Below, piece after piece: positions 48,983-56,648 of a stretch of 64,000 nucleotides of DNA. The notes beneath the pieces were generated by a model that saw only the letters and a list, made by a program, of their open reading frames with translations, had not been told where the DNA came from and did no database searches. Position 1 is the first letter of the stretch; every line of letters begins with the position of its first letter. Where the stretch lies: positions 1-64,000 of the IMG/VR virus record IMGVR_UViG_3300009171_000001; one strand, 5' to 3'. This stretch comes from a virus. Both the position numbers and the translations under genes were made by a program.

Positions 48983-49616
48983 TCAAATCATCTGCGGTGA
49001 TTGTAGAGAAATCATCAAGGATTGGCCAGATGGATGTATTGACTTAATCCTTACTGACCCACCGTATGGTATTGATTATGCAAAGATTCAAGGGACAAGG
49101 CCCAATGAGAAAAAGAGAAAAGTGTTTGAAGGTGATAAAATTCCAATAGATATGACCTTTTTGTTTAATCGGCCCGAACCTAAAATCATTTTTGGTGCAA
49201 ACAACTTTTGGAAACAAATACCTACACGTGGTCGATGGTTATGTTGGGACAAAAGAACAAAAATAAGTGCTGATAAGACTCTGGGCTCGCCATTTGAATT
49301 AGCTTGGATAAATCGAGAACACGGTTATAATAGAATCTATCGTGTGATGCATGGAGGTGTTATTAATAATGACCAGTATTATGGCGAAAGAAAAAGATGG
49401 CATCCAACACAAAAGCCCATCAATTTAATGAGATTGATATTGGAAGATTTTAGCAAACCCAACGACATAATCCTTGACCCATTTTGTGGTAGTGGTACTA
49501 CCTGTATAGCCGCCGCCTTAATAGGCCGTCGATACATTGGTATTGATATTGATGAACAGTATTGTGAAATAAGTAGGAAAAGAATTAAACGAATAACAAG
49601 TGGGATGTTAATATGA
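48951..49616 (+). CDS. DNA methyltransferase (DPPY type)
   Basis: ATG 48951 lies inside the polymerase end; a GTG at 48939 is less likely. The 221-residue protein has the motif IV LILTDPPYGIDYAK near 35, GRWLCWDKRTK near 98, the recurring HPTQKPINLMRLIL near 148 and DPFCGSGTTCIAAALIGRRYIGIDID near 175 (motif I). This order is typical of beta-class adenine or cytosine N-methyltransferases. It may protect phage DNA or regulate packaging. Its stop forms ATGA with the next gene. Confidence 0.85.
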   Translation: MVKRNTKLPINQIICGDCREIIKDWPDGCIDLILTDPPYGIDYAKIQGTRPNEKKRKVFEGDKIPIDMTFLFNRPEPKIIFGANNFWKQIPTRGRWLCWDKRTKISADKTLGSPFELAWINREHGYNRIYRVMHGGVINNDQYYGERKRWHPTQKPINLMRLILEDFSKPNDIILDPFCGSGTTCIAAALIGRRYIGIDIDEQYCEISRKRIKRITSGMLI

Positions 49617-49957
49617 GTTGGTGGATTAGTCTAAGAGATTCTCAAGGTGATTATCTGGAAACAGATACTATTTGTTGCGAAGGTGGTACGCAAGTTGTAG
49701 GTGGTACGAGTGAAGCAGTATTGAATGTTACCTACAACTATGGCAAACATTTTTGCTTTCCAAAACTTCAAGGATTGACAGCCATAGAAGCCAAACCCAT
49801 TTTATCTGAAGCAATTAAACAACTTAAAGATGACACCGATGAAGATTATTGGAAAGCTACGGAAGGCAATGCCAAGCGAGCTATACAAACTCTGTTGGAT
49901 TTTTGCGAATTTGCTATCCGTACCAACCGGACAGATGCAAAGTTTGTAGTGAACTAA
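49613..49957 (+). CDS. Conserved phage protein of unknown function, 114 residues
   Basis: Begins MSWWISLRDSQGDYLETDTI, then GGTQVVGGTSEAVLNVTYNY and TEGNAKRAIQTLLDFCEFA. These segments match a family of small phage proteins with an EGGT..G...A.LNVTYNY motif that I know from siphovirus replication regions, without a known function. It lies between the methyltransferase and clamp loader genes, with a 4-nt overlap upstream. Confidence 0.6.
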   Translation: MSWWISLRDSQGDYLETDTICCEGGTQVVGGTSEAVLNVTYNYGKHFCFPKLQGLTAIEAKPILSEAIKQLKDDTDEDYWKATEGNAKRAIQTLLDFCEFAIRTNRTDAKFVVN

Positions 49958-49971
49958 AAGGAGATGATGCA

Positions 49972-50889
49972 ATGATGGAATTGTACCGTAAATATCGCCC
50001 GACACGTTTGAAGGATGTTTTGGGACAACCTGAAGCTGTAAACATTCTTCGCAAGAAAATCAAAAGTGAATCCGTACCCCACGCCATCTTATTTCATGGC
50101 CCCCCAGGTACGGGCAAAACCACCTTAGCACGTATAATAGCTAAGCACGTTAAGTGTAGTGATTATGATTTGCAAGAAAAGAATACTGCCGATTATAGGG
50201 GGATTGATAGTATTAGGGAAATCCGCAATAGTGTAAATCAAGCACCTATGAGTGGTGAATCCCGCGTATGGATATTAGATGAAGTACATAAGGCTACTAA
50301 TGATGCCCAAAATGCAATGCTCAAATTATTAGAAGAGCCACCTGACCATGTTTATTTTATCTTGTGCACTACTGACCCCCAAAAACTACTTTCAACCATC
50401 CTACAGCGGTGTACTGTTATCCGTTTGTTACCCATCCCGTTTGAAGATATTAGGGATATAGTAAAGAATGTTTGTCATCAAGAAAATATCAAATTATCGA
50501 AAAAGGTTTTTGAGCGGCTGATAGAATATGCGGAAGGTTCTGCCCGTGAAGCCCTACAAATCCTGGACAAAATATATCAATTGGAAGATGAACGGGAACA
50601 ATTAGATGCTATTGAAAAAGCATCTGTCAAAACTCAAGCTATCACTATTGCCAGGATGTTGTTGAATACAAAAACAAAATGGAAACAAATATCCCCTATT
50701 TTGAAAGAATTAGAAAATGAGGATGCTGAACAAATCCGATATATGATATTGGGTTATGGACGGGCAGTTTTGTTAAGTAAAGATACCCCACGGGCATTCA
50801 GAATGATTGAATCATTCCGTGATAATTTTTATGATAGCAAATTTAGTGGTGTGGTGGCAGCTTGTTATGAGGTGATTCAAGGTGGATAA
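49972..50889 (+). CDS. Clamp loader subunit, DnaX/RFC-like AAA+ ATPase
   Basis: ATG 49972 follows AAAAGGAG; an upstream extension in the same frame overlaps the previous gene and is not accepted. The 305-residue protein has LYRKYRPTRLKDVLGQPEAV, Walker A HGPPGTGKTTLARI near 47, Walker B VWILDEVHKATND near 100, and YFILCTTDPQKLLSTILQRC (sensor 1 and Arg finger region) near 132, then SAREALQILDKIYQL. It should load the clamp(s) encoded at 45038 (and possibly 42599). Only one loader subunit gene is visible here. Confidence 0.85.
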   Translation: MMELYRKYRPTRLKDVLGQPEAVNILRKKIKSESVPHAILFHGPPGTGKTTLARIIAKHVKCSDYDLQEKNTADYRGIDSIREIRNSVNQAPMSGESRVWILDEVHKATNDAQNAMLKLLEEPPDHVYFILCTTDPQKLLSTILQRCTVIRLLPIPFEDIRDIVKNVCHQENIKLSKKVFERLIEYAEGSAREALQILDKIYQLEDEREQLDAIEKASVKTQAITIARMLLNTKTKWKQISPILKELENEDAEQIRYMILGYGRAVLLSKDTPRAFRMIESFRDNFYDSKFSGVVAACYEVIQGG

Positions 50890-50913
50890 ATTAACGGGTT
50901 GTTAGAAAACAAT

Positions 50914-50927
50914 GGGCAATAATATAG
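50914..50927 (+). promoter_or_regulatory. Promoter-like motif GGGCAATAATATAG
   Basis: It lies in the short gap after the clamp loader gene, about 25 nt before the next ATG. A TTGTTA stands 15 nt ahead of TAATAT. Confidence 0.4.
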
Positions 50928-50949
50928 TAAAAGGAAAGGTTTATTTTTT

Positions 50950-51420
50950 ATGAATAAAAGTGAACAAAAAGAATTTGAAGGTTTGTTAGATATTGATAAG
51001 ACACGATTGGATGAGGAATGTGAAAGACAACCATATCTTGTTTGGGAATATGGCCGTATGTCAGCTAAGGCTCTGCGGGATGTAGATGATGCTTTGTCTA
51101 ATCTCAAATTGGTTGAAGCTGATGTAGATGCGGCTGTAAGGGATGCCCCTGCTAAATTTGGGCTGGACAAGATAAATGAAACTGCTATCAAACGTGCTAT
51201 TTTACGCAGCGAGGAGTTTCAGGAGGCTCAAGAACAATTGAATAAGGCAAAATACCGAGTGAATGTTCTTGAAGCAGCTAATAGGTCATTGGATCATCGT
51301 AGAACATCCTTAACAATGTTGGACAAACAAGATGAACGTGGTTACTTTGCCCGCCCCACACAAAAGGTACGGACAGATACCGGCAAATCACCTCATCGCA
51401 AAACTTTGAAAAAGCAATAA
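50950..51420 (+). CDS. Coiled-coil phage protein, possible recombination mediator
   Basis: The 156-residue protein is mostly helical: LLDIDKTRLDEECERQPYLV, ALSNLKLVEADVDAAVRDAP, KFGLDKINETAIKRAILRSE, LNKAKYRVNVLEAANRSLDH, then a basic tail. This series is like a family next to SSB and RecA genes in many phages that is sometimes compared with T4 UvsY. It probably helps load the RecA-like recombinase on SSB-coated DNA. Family likeness is from memory; the genomic neighbourhood supports it. Confidence 0.55.
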   Translation: MNKSEQKEFEGLLDIDKTRLDEECERQPYLVWEYGRMSAKALRDVDDALSNLKLVEADVDAAVRDAPAKFGLDKINETAIKRAILRSEEFQEAQEQLNKAKYRVNVLEAANRSLDHRRTSLTMLDKQDERGYFARPTQKVRTDTGKSPHRKTLKKQ

Positions 51421-51421
51421 T

Positions 51422-51595
51422 ATGAACAACCCAGTAAATGATATTATTACTTTTGGAATAATTGTAGTAGTATTACCTATTTTGACTTATTTCATAGTCA
51501 AATTTGGTGCGGCAGGTTATTATAGTGCTAAGCGTATATGGGATAAATCATCCCAAAATGATAGTAAAGATGAACAAGATGAAATAAAGGAGTAG
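51422..51595 (+). CDS. Small membrane protein, 57 residues
   Basis: Starts at ATG 51422 directly after the previous stop. One hydrophobic helix (IITFGIIVVVLPILTYFIV, residues 8-26) is followed by a charged cytoplasmic tail (KSSQNDSKDEQDEIKE). The terminal codons carry the AAAGGAG site of the SSB-like gene. Role unknown; it is translated with its neighbours in a tight operon. Confidence 0.55.
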   Translation: MNNPVNDIITFGIIVVVLPILTYFIVKFGAAGYYSAKRIWDKSSQNDSKDEQDEIKE

Positions 51596-51599
51596 TAGT

Positions 51600-52745
51600 A
51601 TGAGCAGACAAAGTAAGAAACGTGAAAAGAGAAGTGTGGCCGGAGCAACGGCTAAAAGGAGGGAGAAGGCTGGACAGGGATTTTCTGATATGTTCAACTT
51701 TCCCAAAGGGACGGAAACCTTTGGTATAGATTCCTCCGGTGTCAAACGTATCGACATTGTGCCTTACGTGGTAGGCAAAGGCAACCCCAATGCGGAAGAT
51801 GGGGCTTTTTATTGGGAGAGGACGTTCTTTGCTCATCGTGGCATCGGGGTGAACAACGATTGGGTTGTGTGTCCTGCCCGCACGGTTAAAAAGCCTTGTC
51901 CAATTTGTGAGTTGGCTGCCAAGATGCAAAAGGATGCTGATGCTGATGAGGATGCAGTCAAAGCTCTCTCCCCCAGCAAACGCATGCTTGTAAATGTACG
52001 CGACCTCAAGAAAGACCCTGACAAAGTAAAAGTCTGGCATGTATCTCATTGGTACTTTGGCAAGGCTCTTGATGAAGCACTCGCATCGGCGTATGAAGAC
52101 CACGAAGACAACATGGACAATTTCTGCGACCCTGAAGGTGGTCATTATCTCAAGTGTATGGCTGAGACTGGTTGGGAGGGGCAAGGTTATCAAATTGCCC
52201 GTGTGGACTTCGTTCCGCGTAAAGAGGATTTGACTGATGAAATCCTTGAAAAAGCAGTATGCCTCGATGACGCACTCAATATCAAGAGCTATGAGGAAAT
52301 AAAAGAAATGCTTTATGCGGGGGAAGATGAAGATGAAAAGCCGGCAAAAAAGTCCAAATCTAAATCGGACGATGATGATGAGGACGATGAGGATGAGGAT
52401 GAAAAGCCGGCAAAAAAGTCCAAATCTAAATCCAAATCAAAGGATGATGATGATGAAGATGATGACGAAGAGGCCGATGATGATGATGATGATGATGATG
52501 AAGATGATGATGATGATGATGATGAAGAGGCCGATGATGATGATGAAGAGGCCGATGACGAGGACGATGAGGATGAAAAGCCGGCAAAAAAGCCCAAGCC
52601 CAAGCCCAAATCCAAATCCAAATCTAAATCTAAATTAGATGATGATGAGGAGGAGGAGGAAGACGAGGAGGACGACGATACCGAAGACGAGGACGATGAT
52701 TGGGATGATGATGAGGATGAAAAGCCCAAAAAGGGCAAAAAGTAA
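51600..52745 (+). CDS. SSB-like protein with extreme acidic/basic C-terminal tail
   Basis: Residues 1 to about 240 resemble gp32-type single-strand DNA-binding proteins: a basic start (SRQSKKREKRSVAGATAKRR), YWERTFFAHRGIGVNNDWVVCPA, a Cys cluster CPICELAAKM near 99 that may bind zinc, KVWHVSHWYFGKALDEAL. The rest (about 140 residues) alternates blocks of D/E with KPAKKSKSK-like basic blocks, far longer than the acidic tails of known SSBs. The DNA has internal repeats GATGAAAAGCCGGCAAAAAA (three copies). It should protect single strands and recruit replication partners. Confidence 0.65.
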   Translation: MSRQSKKREKRSVAGATAKRREKAGQGFSDMFNFPKGTETFGIDSSGVKRIDIVPYVVGKGNPNAEDGAFYWERTFFAHRGIGVNNDWVVCPARTVKKPCPICELAAKMQKDADADEDAVKALSPSKRMLVNVRDLKKDPDKVKVWHVSHWYFGKALDEALASAYEDHEDNMDNFCDPEGGHYLKCMAETGWEGQGYQIARVDFVPRKEDLTDEILEKAVCLDDALNIKSYEEIKEMLYAGEDEDEKPAKKSKSKSDDDDEDDEDEDEKPAKKSKSKSKSKDDDDEDDDEEADDDDDDDDEDDDDDDDEEADDDDEEADDEDDEDEKPAKKPKPKPKSKSKSKSKLDDDEEEEEDEEDDDTEDEDDDWDDDEDEKPKKGKK

Positions 52746-52760
52746 ATTCTCTTAAATTTT

Positions 52761-52825
52761 GGTGGGCAGGTACATTAAACAGTAACTATTGGGTCTGGTT
52801 TGATTGCCTAAAAATCCTGCCCACC
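52761..52825 (+). terminator. Long-loop hairpin after the SSB-like gene
   Basis: GGTGGGCAGG at 52761-52770 pairs with CCTGCCCACC at 52816-52825, followed by TATTTTTG. The stem word GGYGGGCAGG is shared with hairpin copies 1-3 on the minus strand. It may terminate part of the transcript before the recombinase gene. Confidence 0.55.
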
Positions 52826-52847
52826 TATTTTTGACTTCCAGGTAAAT

Positions 52848-53894
52848 ATGAAAACTGAAGAAATAAAACGACGCTTGAAACATCGTAAAGAAAACAAAGA
52901 ATTGACTGCCGGTGATTTTGTAAGTACCGGCAGTTCAATGCTCAATCTTGCCTGTACAGACAACCCAAACAAAGGCTTTGCTAAGGGATATTACTACCTA
53001 TTAGTTGGCACAAGCCAATCGGGCAAAACCTTTTTATCGTTGACCTGTTTGGCAGAGGCTACACGTAATCCCTGTTTTCAGAATCATCAATTCATTTATG
53101 ATGATGTGGAACGGGGAGCTTTAATGGACATCGAAAAGTTTTTTGGCAAGGCGGTAAAAGAAAGGTTGAAGGTCATTCATTCTCATACTATAGAGGAGTT
53201 TTATTATCGGTTGGACAATCTTGCCAAAAAGGGCAAACCATTTATTTATATATTGGATTCTATGGATGGTTTGACCAGCCAGGCAGAGCTCAAGAAATTT
53301 GGTCAGCAAAAGAAAGCATATCGAGAGGAGCGTGAAGCACCTGGTAGTTATGGGGATGGCAAGGCAAAAATCAATAGTCAAAATTTGCGATGTGTCCTCA
53401 ATCCACTTCAAGAAACAGGTAGCATACTCATCATTATAAATCAAACACGGGACAAATTGACGGGTTTTGGGGGTAAGACACGGAGTGGGGGGAATGCCTT
53501 ACAATTCTATGCTTGTTTAGAAATATGGAGTGATGTTAAGAAACATATCACCAAAGTGTACAAAGGCAAACCACGGGCTCAGGGTGTATTGTGTACTTTG
53601 CGGGTGAAAAAGAACCGATTCAAAGGCAAAGACAGGATGATTGAAATACCCATCTATTATAGTTATGGTATAGATGATGTGGGTTCCTGCATAGATTATT
53701 TGGTGAGTGAAAAACATTGGAAAAAACGGGATGGGAGTATCATAGCCCCTGAATTTGATTTCAAAGGCAAACGTAATAGCCTCATTCAACATATAATCAA
53801 TAATAATATGGAAAAAGATTTGGGGGAGGTGGTGATGGATGCTTGGCAGGAAATAGAGAGGGCAATTGATATAAAAAGAAAACCAAGATATTGA
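52848..53894 (+). CDS. RecA/UvsX-like recombinase
   Basis: The 348-residue protein has Walker A LVGTSQSGKTFLSL near residue 52, a Walker-B-like FIYILDSMDGLTSQ near 128, an L2-like stretch with ILIIINQTRDKLTGFGGKTRSGGNALQFYACLEIW near 193, and the order seen in UvsX-type phage recombinases. The catalytic Glu after Walker A is not obvious. It should promote strand exchange with the SSB-like and mediator proteins just upstream. Confidence 0.8.
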   Translation: MKTEEIKRRLKHRKENKELTAGDFVSTGSSMLNLACTDNPNKGFAKGYYYLLVGTSQSGKTFLSLTCLAEATRNPCFQNHQFIYDDVERGALMDIEKFFGKAVKERLKVIHSHTIEEFYYRLDNLAKKGKPFIYILDSMDGLTSQAELKKFGQQKKAYREEREAPGSYGDGKAKINSQNLRCVLNPLQETGSILIIINQTRDKLTGFGGKTRSGGNALQFYACLEIWSDVKKHITKVYKGKPRAQGVLCTLRVKKNRFKGKDRMIEIPIYYSYGIDDVGSCIDYLVSEKHWKKRDGSIIAPEFDFKGKRNSLIQHIINNNMEKDLGEVVMDAWQEIERAIDIKRKPRY

Positions 53895-53917
53895 CGGATA
53901 GTAAAAAGGATTTTTTG

Positions 53918-54082
53918 ATGGACAAGGATAGAATTATCAGGATATTAGAATGGATGATATATTCCCTCAAAGTATATTATACCAACGCTTTTGGGGATGA
54001 GGATTTACCAGACGATCAAATCAACTGGAGTCCTGAAATGAAAGAGGCTATGGATGTATTGGAGGAGTTGAAAAGGGAATGA
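53918..54082 (+). CDS. Small hypothetical protein, 54 residues
   Basis: ATG 53918 has AAAAGGA ahead; a TTG overlapping the recombinase stop is the alternative start. The product is helical (RIIRILEWMIYSLKVYYTNA, SPEMKEAMDVLEELKRE) and acidic. The stop forms ATGA with the exonuclease gene. Not recognised. Confidence 0.55.
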   Translation: MDKDRIIRILEWMIYSLKVYYTNAFGDEDLPDDQINWSPEMKEAMDVLEELKRE

Positions 54083-54921
54083 ACCAACGTCATCTCATTC
54101 TTGATAGTAACTACCTGGCCCATCGTGCTAAGTATGTGTTTGGTAATTTGTCTGACAAAGGCTCTGCTACGGGTGTTATATATGGATTTCTAAAAGATTT
54201 GTTGATATTAAGAGATAAGTTTCAAACCAACCATTTTGTGTTTTGTTGGGACCATCCATTTTCCAAACGCCAAAATTTGTTACCTGCATATAAACAGCAT
54301 CGAGAGAAAGAGTTTGATAGTAAAGAGGAGCAGGAGTTTGAATTAGAATTTCAAAGACAAATTATTGCATTGCGAGATACTTATTTACCTATCATCGGAT
54401 TTTGTAATATCTTTTGGCAAGTGGGATATGAAGCTGATGATATAATTGCTATGGTTTGTAAAAATCTCAATCCTGCTACAGAAGAAGGAATTATAGTAAC
54501 AGCAGACCAGGATTTATATCAACTCCTTCGGATAAATATCACTTGGTATAATCCGAGAACAAAAGAACATTTGAATGTTTCTAAATTCAAAAAGAAATAT
54601 GGTATCAAACCTAAACAATGGATAAAAGTCAAAGCTATTGCTGGTTGTCATAGTGATAATGTACCTGGTGTGCCAGGTGTGGGTGAGAAAACTGCTATCA
54701 AGTATTTGCGGGGTGAATTGAATCCCTCTTACAAAACATATCAAGCCATTAAAAATCATTGGCAAGATATTGTGCTACGAAATCGGCCTTTGGTAGAATT
54801 ACCTTTGAATGGTACAATATCCCGTAGTCTAAAAGAAGCAGACAATGTGACACAAGAGGGTTGGAACGAAGTTACTAAAGCATTGGGAATGAAAAGCATA
54901 CGGTACAAAAATATAATGTGA
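54079..54921 (+). CDS. 5'-3' exonuclease (flap endonuclease/RNase H-like)
   Basis: The 280-residue protein has the PIN/FEN plan: HLILDSNYLAHRA with the first Asp, FVFCWDHPFSKRQNLLPAYKQHR near 55, VGYEADDIIAMVCKNL near 116 (catalytic acidic pair), GIIVTADQDLYQLL near 140, and a helix-hairpin-helix HSDNVPGVPGVGEKTAIKYL near 191. It removes RNA primers and flaps. As the split family A polymerase lacks this domain, the gene supplies it in trans. Confidence 0.85.
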   Translation: MNQRHLILDSNYLAHRAKYVFGNLSDKGSATGVIYGFLKDLLILRDKFQTNHFVFCWDHPFSKRQNLLPAYKQHREKEFDSKEEQEFELEFQRQIIALRDTYLPIIGFCNIFWQVGYEADDIIAMVCKNLNPATEEGIIVTADQDLYQLLRINITWYNPRTKEHLNVSKFKKKYGIKPKQWIKVKAIAGCHSDNVPGVPGVGEKTAIKYLRGELNPSYKTYQAIKNHWQDIVLRNRPLVELPLNGTISRSLKEADNVTQEGWNEVTKALGMKSIRYKNIM

Positions 54922-54931
54922 AAGGAAAAAG

Positions 54932-55228
54932 ATGTTTATCACAAAGATGCCCATCACAGGTAATTTCAAAATCAGTTTTCAAAGACAGGATAGTCACATT
55001 AGAGGGAAAGTAGATACTTTGTGTGAAATTCGTCGGATCAATTCAGAAAATTCACTCATTTCGTCTGCAACAGCACATCTTCATCCTAAAGATAAATATG
55101 ACAAAGTTAAGGGTAAGAAAGTTGCTTTAACCAAAGCACTTGCCAAATGTCTTCTTTTTGACAAGATAGACCGAGGATGTTTTTGGCTGGATTTTCGGCA
55201 TTGGGTAAATAGTTGGAAGGCAAAATAA
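54932..55228 (+). CDS. Conserved small phage protein, 98 residues
   Basis: Starts MFITKMPITGNFKISFQRQD and has a LHPKDKYDKVKGKKVALTKALAKC motif near residue 50, seen in phage proteins of several groups as a regulatory or inhibitor-like module (D-K-x-x-K-x-x-G-R/K-K-x-A-L-x-x-A-L). Function is unknown. It overlaps the nuclease start by one base (TAATG). Confidence 0.55.
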   Translation: MFITKMPITGNFKISFQRQDSHIRGKVDTLCEIRRINSENSLISSATAHLHPKDKYDKVKGKKVALTKALAKCLLFDKIDRGCFWLDFRHWVNSWKAK

Positions 55229-55824
55229 TGAAAACCAAGCGTAAAGGCAGAGGAATGAAAAAAGGCTCTGCATTTGAAAGAGAGATTTGCAAACAACTAA
55301 GTTTGTGGTGGACGGGTAGTGAACGAGATGATGTGTTTTGGCGGACCAGTGGTAGTGGGGCCAGGGCCAAAACCAGGGCTAAGACTGGCGGACAAACCTT
55401 TGGTCAATACGGGGATGTTCAAGCTACTGACCCAATAGGCCAACCACTTTTGGATTTATTCTCTATTGAAATCAAACGTGGTTATAGTAAAGCAACCTTG
55501 TCTGATTTTGTGGATAGCAAACAAAAAGCCAAACCCCAACTACAAAAGTTTTTGGAGCAGACAATAAAAGACAGCCAGCTAAAAGGGGGAATGTGTAGTT
55601 GGATGTTATTAGTAAAACGGGATTACAAAAACACTCTTCTTTTTACCCCCTACAACCCCTTCAAAATAATGACCTCCTATCAAGATAAACAAAAAACCGA
55701 AATGGGGTGTGTGTTATTAAAATGTAAATTATTAGGTATAAAACAAACCATACTCATTTGTAGTTTGGACTGGTTTTTCAAACGGATAACTTCAAAGGAT
55801 ATTAAACATTATGAAAAAGGGTAG
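55228..55824 (+). CDS. PD-(D/E)XK nuclease, Holliday junction resolvase-like
   Basis: ATG 55228 overlaps the previous stop (TAATG). The 198-residue protein has KGSAFEREICKQLSLWW (conserved Glu), WRTSGSGARAKTRAKTGG, QYGDVQATD (catalytic Asp), and LFSIEIKRGYSKA (E-x-K), as in Hjc-like or phage resolvase-like nucleases. The rest is basic with FLEQTIKDSQLKGGMCSWML. Next to recombinase and exonuclease genes it may resolve joint molecules before packaging. Confidence 0.7.
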   Translation: MKTKRKGRGMKKGSAFEREICKQLSLWWTGSERDDVFWRTSGSGARAKTRAKTGGQTFGQYGDVQATDPIGQPLLDLFSIEIKRGYSKATLSDFVDSKQKAKPQLQKFLEQTIKDSQLKGGMCSWMLLVKRDYKNTLLFTPYNPFKIMTSYQDKQKTEMGCVLLKCKLLGIKQTILICSLDWFFKRITSKDIKHYEKG

Positions 55825-55948
55825 ATACAAAGGTAATGAATTTGATACTTTATTGCTGTGTCCTAATTGTGGGGAGCGTACATTGCGACGGAAAAGAAAA
55901 AAGCGAACCTGGATTTGTCCACTTTGTAAATATAGGGAAGAGAGATAA
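55811..55948 (+). CDS. Small zinc-ribbon protein, 45 residues
   Basis: The frame starts MKKGRYKGNEFDTLLLCPNC and ends WICPLCKYREER, with two C-P-x-C pairs separated by a basic stretch, a classical zinc ribbon. It overlaps the end of the nuclease gene by 14 nt. Likely binds nucleic acid or RNA polymerase; unproven. Confidence 0.6.
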   Translation: MKKGRYKGNEFDTLLLCPNCGERTLRRKRKKRTWICPLCKYREER

Positions 55949-56007
55949 CAATGAAAATTCCAATTCAAACTGAAAGGTTCGAGGCCAACCGATAAAGGAC
56001 TGACTGA

Positions 56008-56193
56008 ATGACAGATAAAGATTATCGCAATATGATGGAGGAATTACTTGCACAAGATTCCGGTTTGACGGCTTGGGAAATAGATTTTCTCGATAGTTTG
56101 TGCAACAAGGGCTTTCAGAACGAAGAATACTGGCATTTTACCGAGAAACAGTTGGCTTGCTTTGAAAAGATTTACAATAGGATTTTCAGATGA
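56008..56193 (+). CDS. Small conserved phage protein, 61 residues
   Basis: Begins MTDKDYRNMMEELLAQDSGL and continues TAWEIDFLDSLCNKGFQNEEYW, a helical acidic protein of a type common near phage replication genes. A short direct repeat (ACTGAATGACAGATAAAG-like) occurs before and after it. Between 55949 and 56307 I otherwise see only possible peptides of 14 and 22 codons (55951-55995 and 56213-56281) that I do not count as genes. Confidence 0.55.
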   Translation: MTDKDYRNMMEELLAQDSGLTAWEIDFLDSLCNKGFQNEEYWHFTEKQLACFEKIYNRIFR

Positions 56194-56306
56194 CAGATAA
56201 AGGAATGACTGAATGAAGCGTATCTGCATATCAAAAACTAACACAATGTCCCCCAGCGACAAAATCAGATATAAAGAATAAATTTAACAAAACGATGTAA
56301 ACCATT

Positions 56307-56531
56307 ATGATATCATCAGATAATATATCCCGCAAACAAGCCCGCAAACTTGTCAAATTATTAGAACGATGGACCAGAGCAGATGTAATGAGCCGTCTGG
56401 GACAGTTTGACAATTTGGAATATCTGGATTATGCCCAACATAAAATAGATTATGAAGATAAAATACGAAAAATGTTATTTGATACTTCAAACTTTGCAGA
56501 GTTAGCAAAACTGTGGGGTATTAGAAAATAG
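56307..56531 (+). CDS. Small hypothetical protein, 74 residues
   Basis: The helical, basic product reads MISSDNISRKQARKLVKLLE and ends FAELAKLWGIRK. The frame ends at a TAG; one base back, the -1 frame encodes a SEC-C-like tail (next entry), so the natural protein may be longer. A ribosome binding site is not evident before the ATG; TTG or upstream codons may be used. Not recognised. Confidence 0.45.
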   Translation: MISSDNISRKQARKLVKLLERWTRADVMSRLGQFDNLEYLDYAQHKIDYEDKIRKMLFDTSNFAELAKLWGIRK

Positions 56532-56602
56532 CCAGGAATGAACCTTGCCCTTGTGGTAGCGGTAAAAAGTTCAAAAAGTATTATTGGCTTGAAGCAATAT
56601 AA
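56528..56602 (+). other. SEC-C-like tail in the -1 frame of the preceding gene
   Basis: From 56528 the frame reads IARNEPCPCGSGKKFKKYYW and stops at 56602. PCPCGSGKKFKK is the SEC-C core; the usual terminal Cys or His pair is replaced by Tyr-Tyr. The frame has no start codon of its own, because a TAG stands at 56522-56524. It would join the 74-residue protein if ribosomes slip back one base at AGA-AAA-TAG, or if the gene has suffered an indel. Confidence 0.5.
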
Positions 56603-56617
56603 TGAAAAAATGGATAA

Positions 56618-56629
56618 GCAATAATATAT
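56618..56629 (+). promoter_or_regulatory. Promoter-like motif GCAATAATATA
   Basis: It lies 20 nt before the 3D-domain protein ATG at 56649, in a 46-nt gap. No convincing -35 is seen at this copy. Confidence 0.35.
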
Positions 56630-56648
56630 AGAAAGGATTAATCGAAAA

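Noticed and set aside
49849-49971. Longer N-terminus for the clamp loader
   Set aside because: The extra 41 residues overlap the upstream gene in another frame and have no ribosome binding site, whereas AAAAGGAG precedes ATG 49972.
52313-52738. 141-codon minus-strand frame that is almost all serine
   Set aside because: It is the mirror of the Asp/Glu-rich tail of the SSB-like gene and has no start signal.
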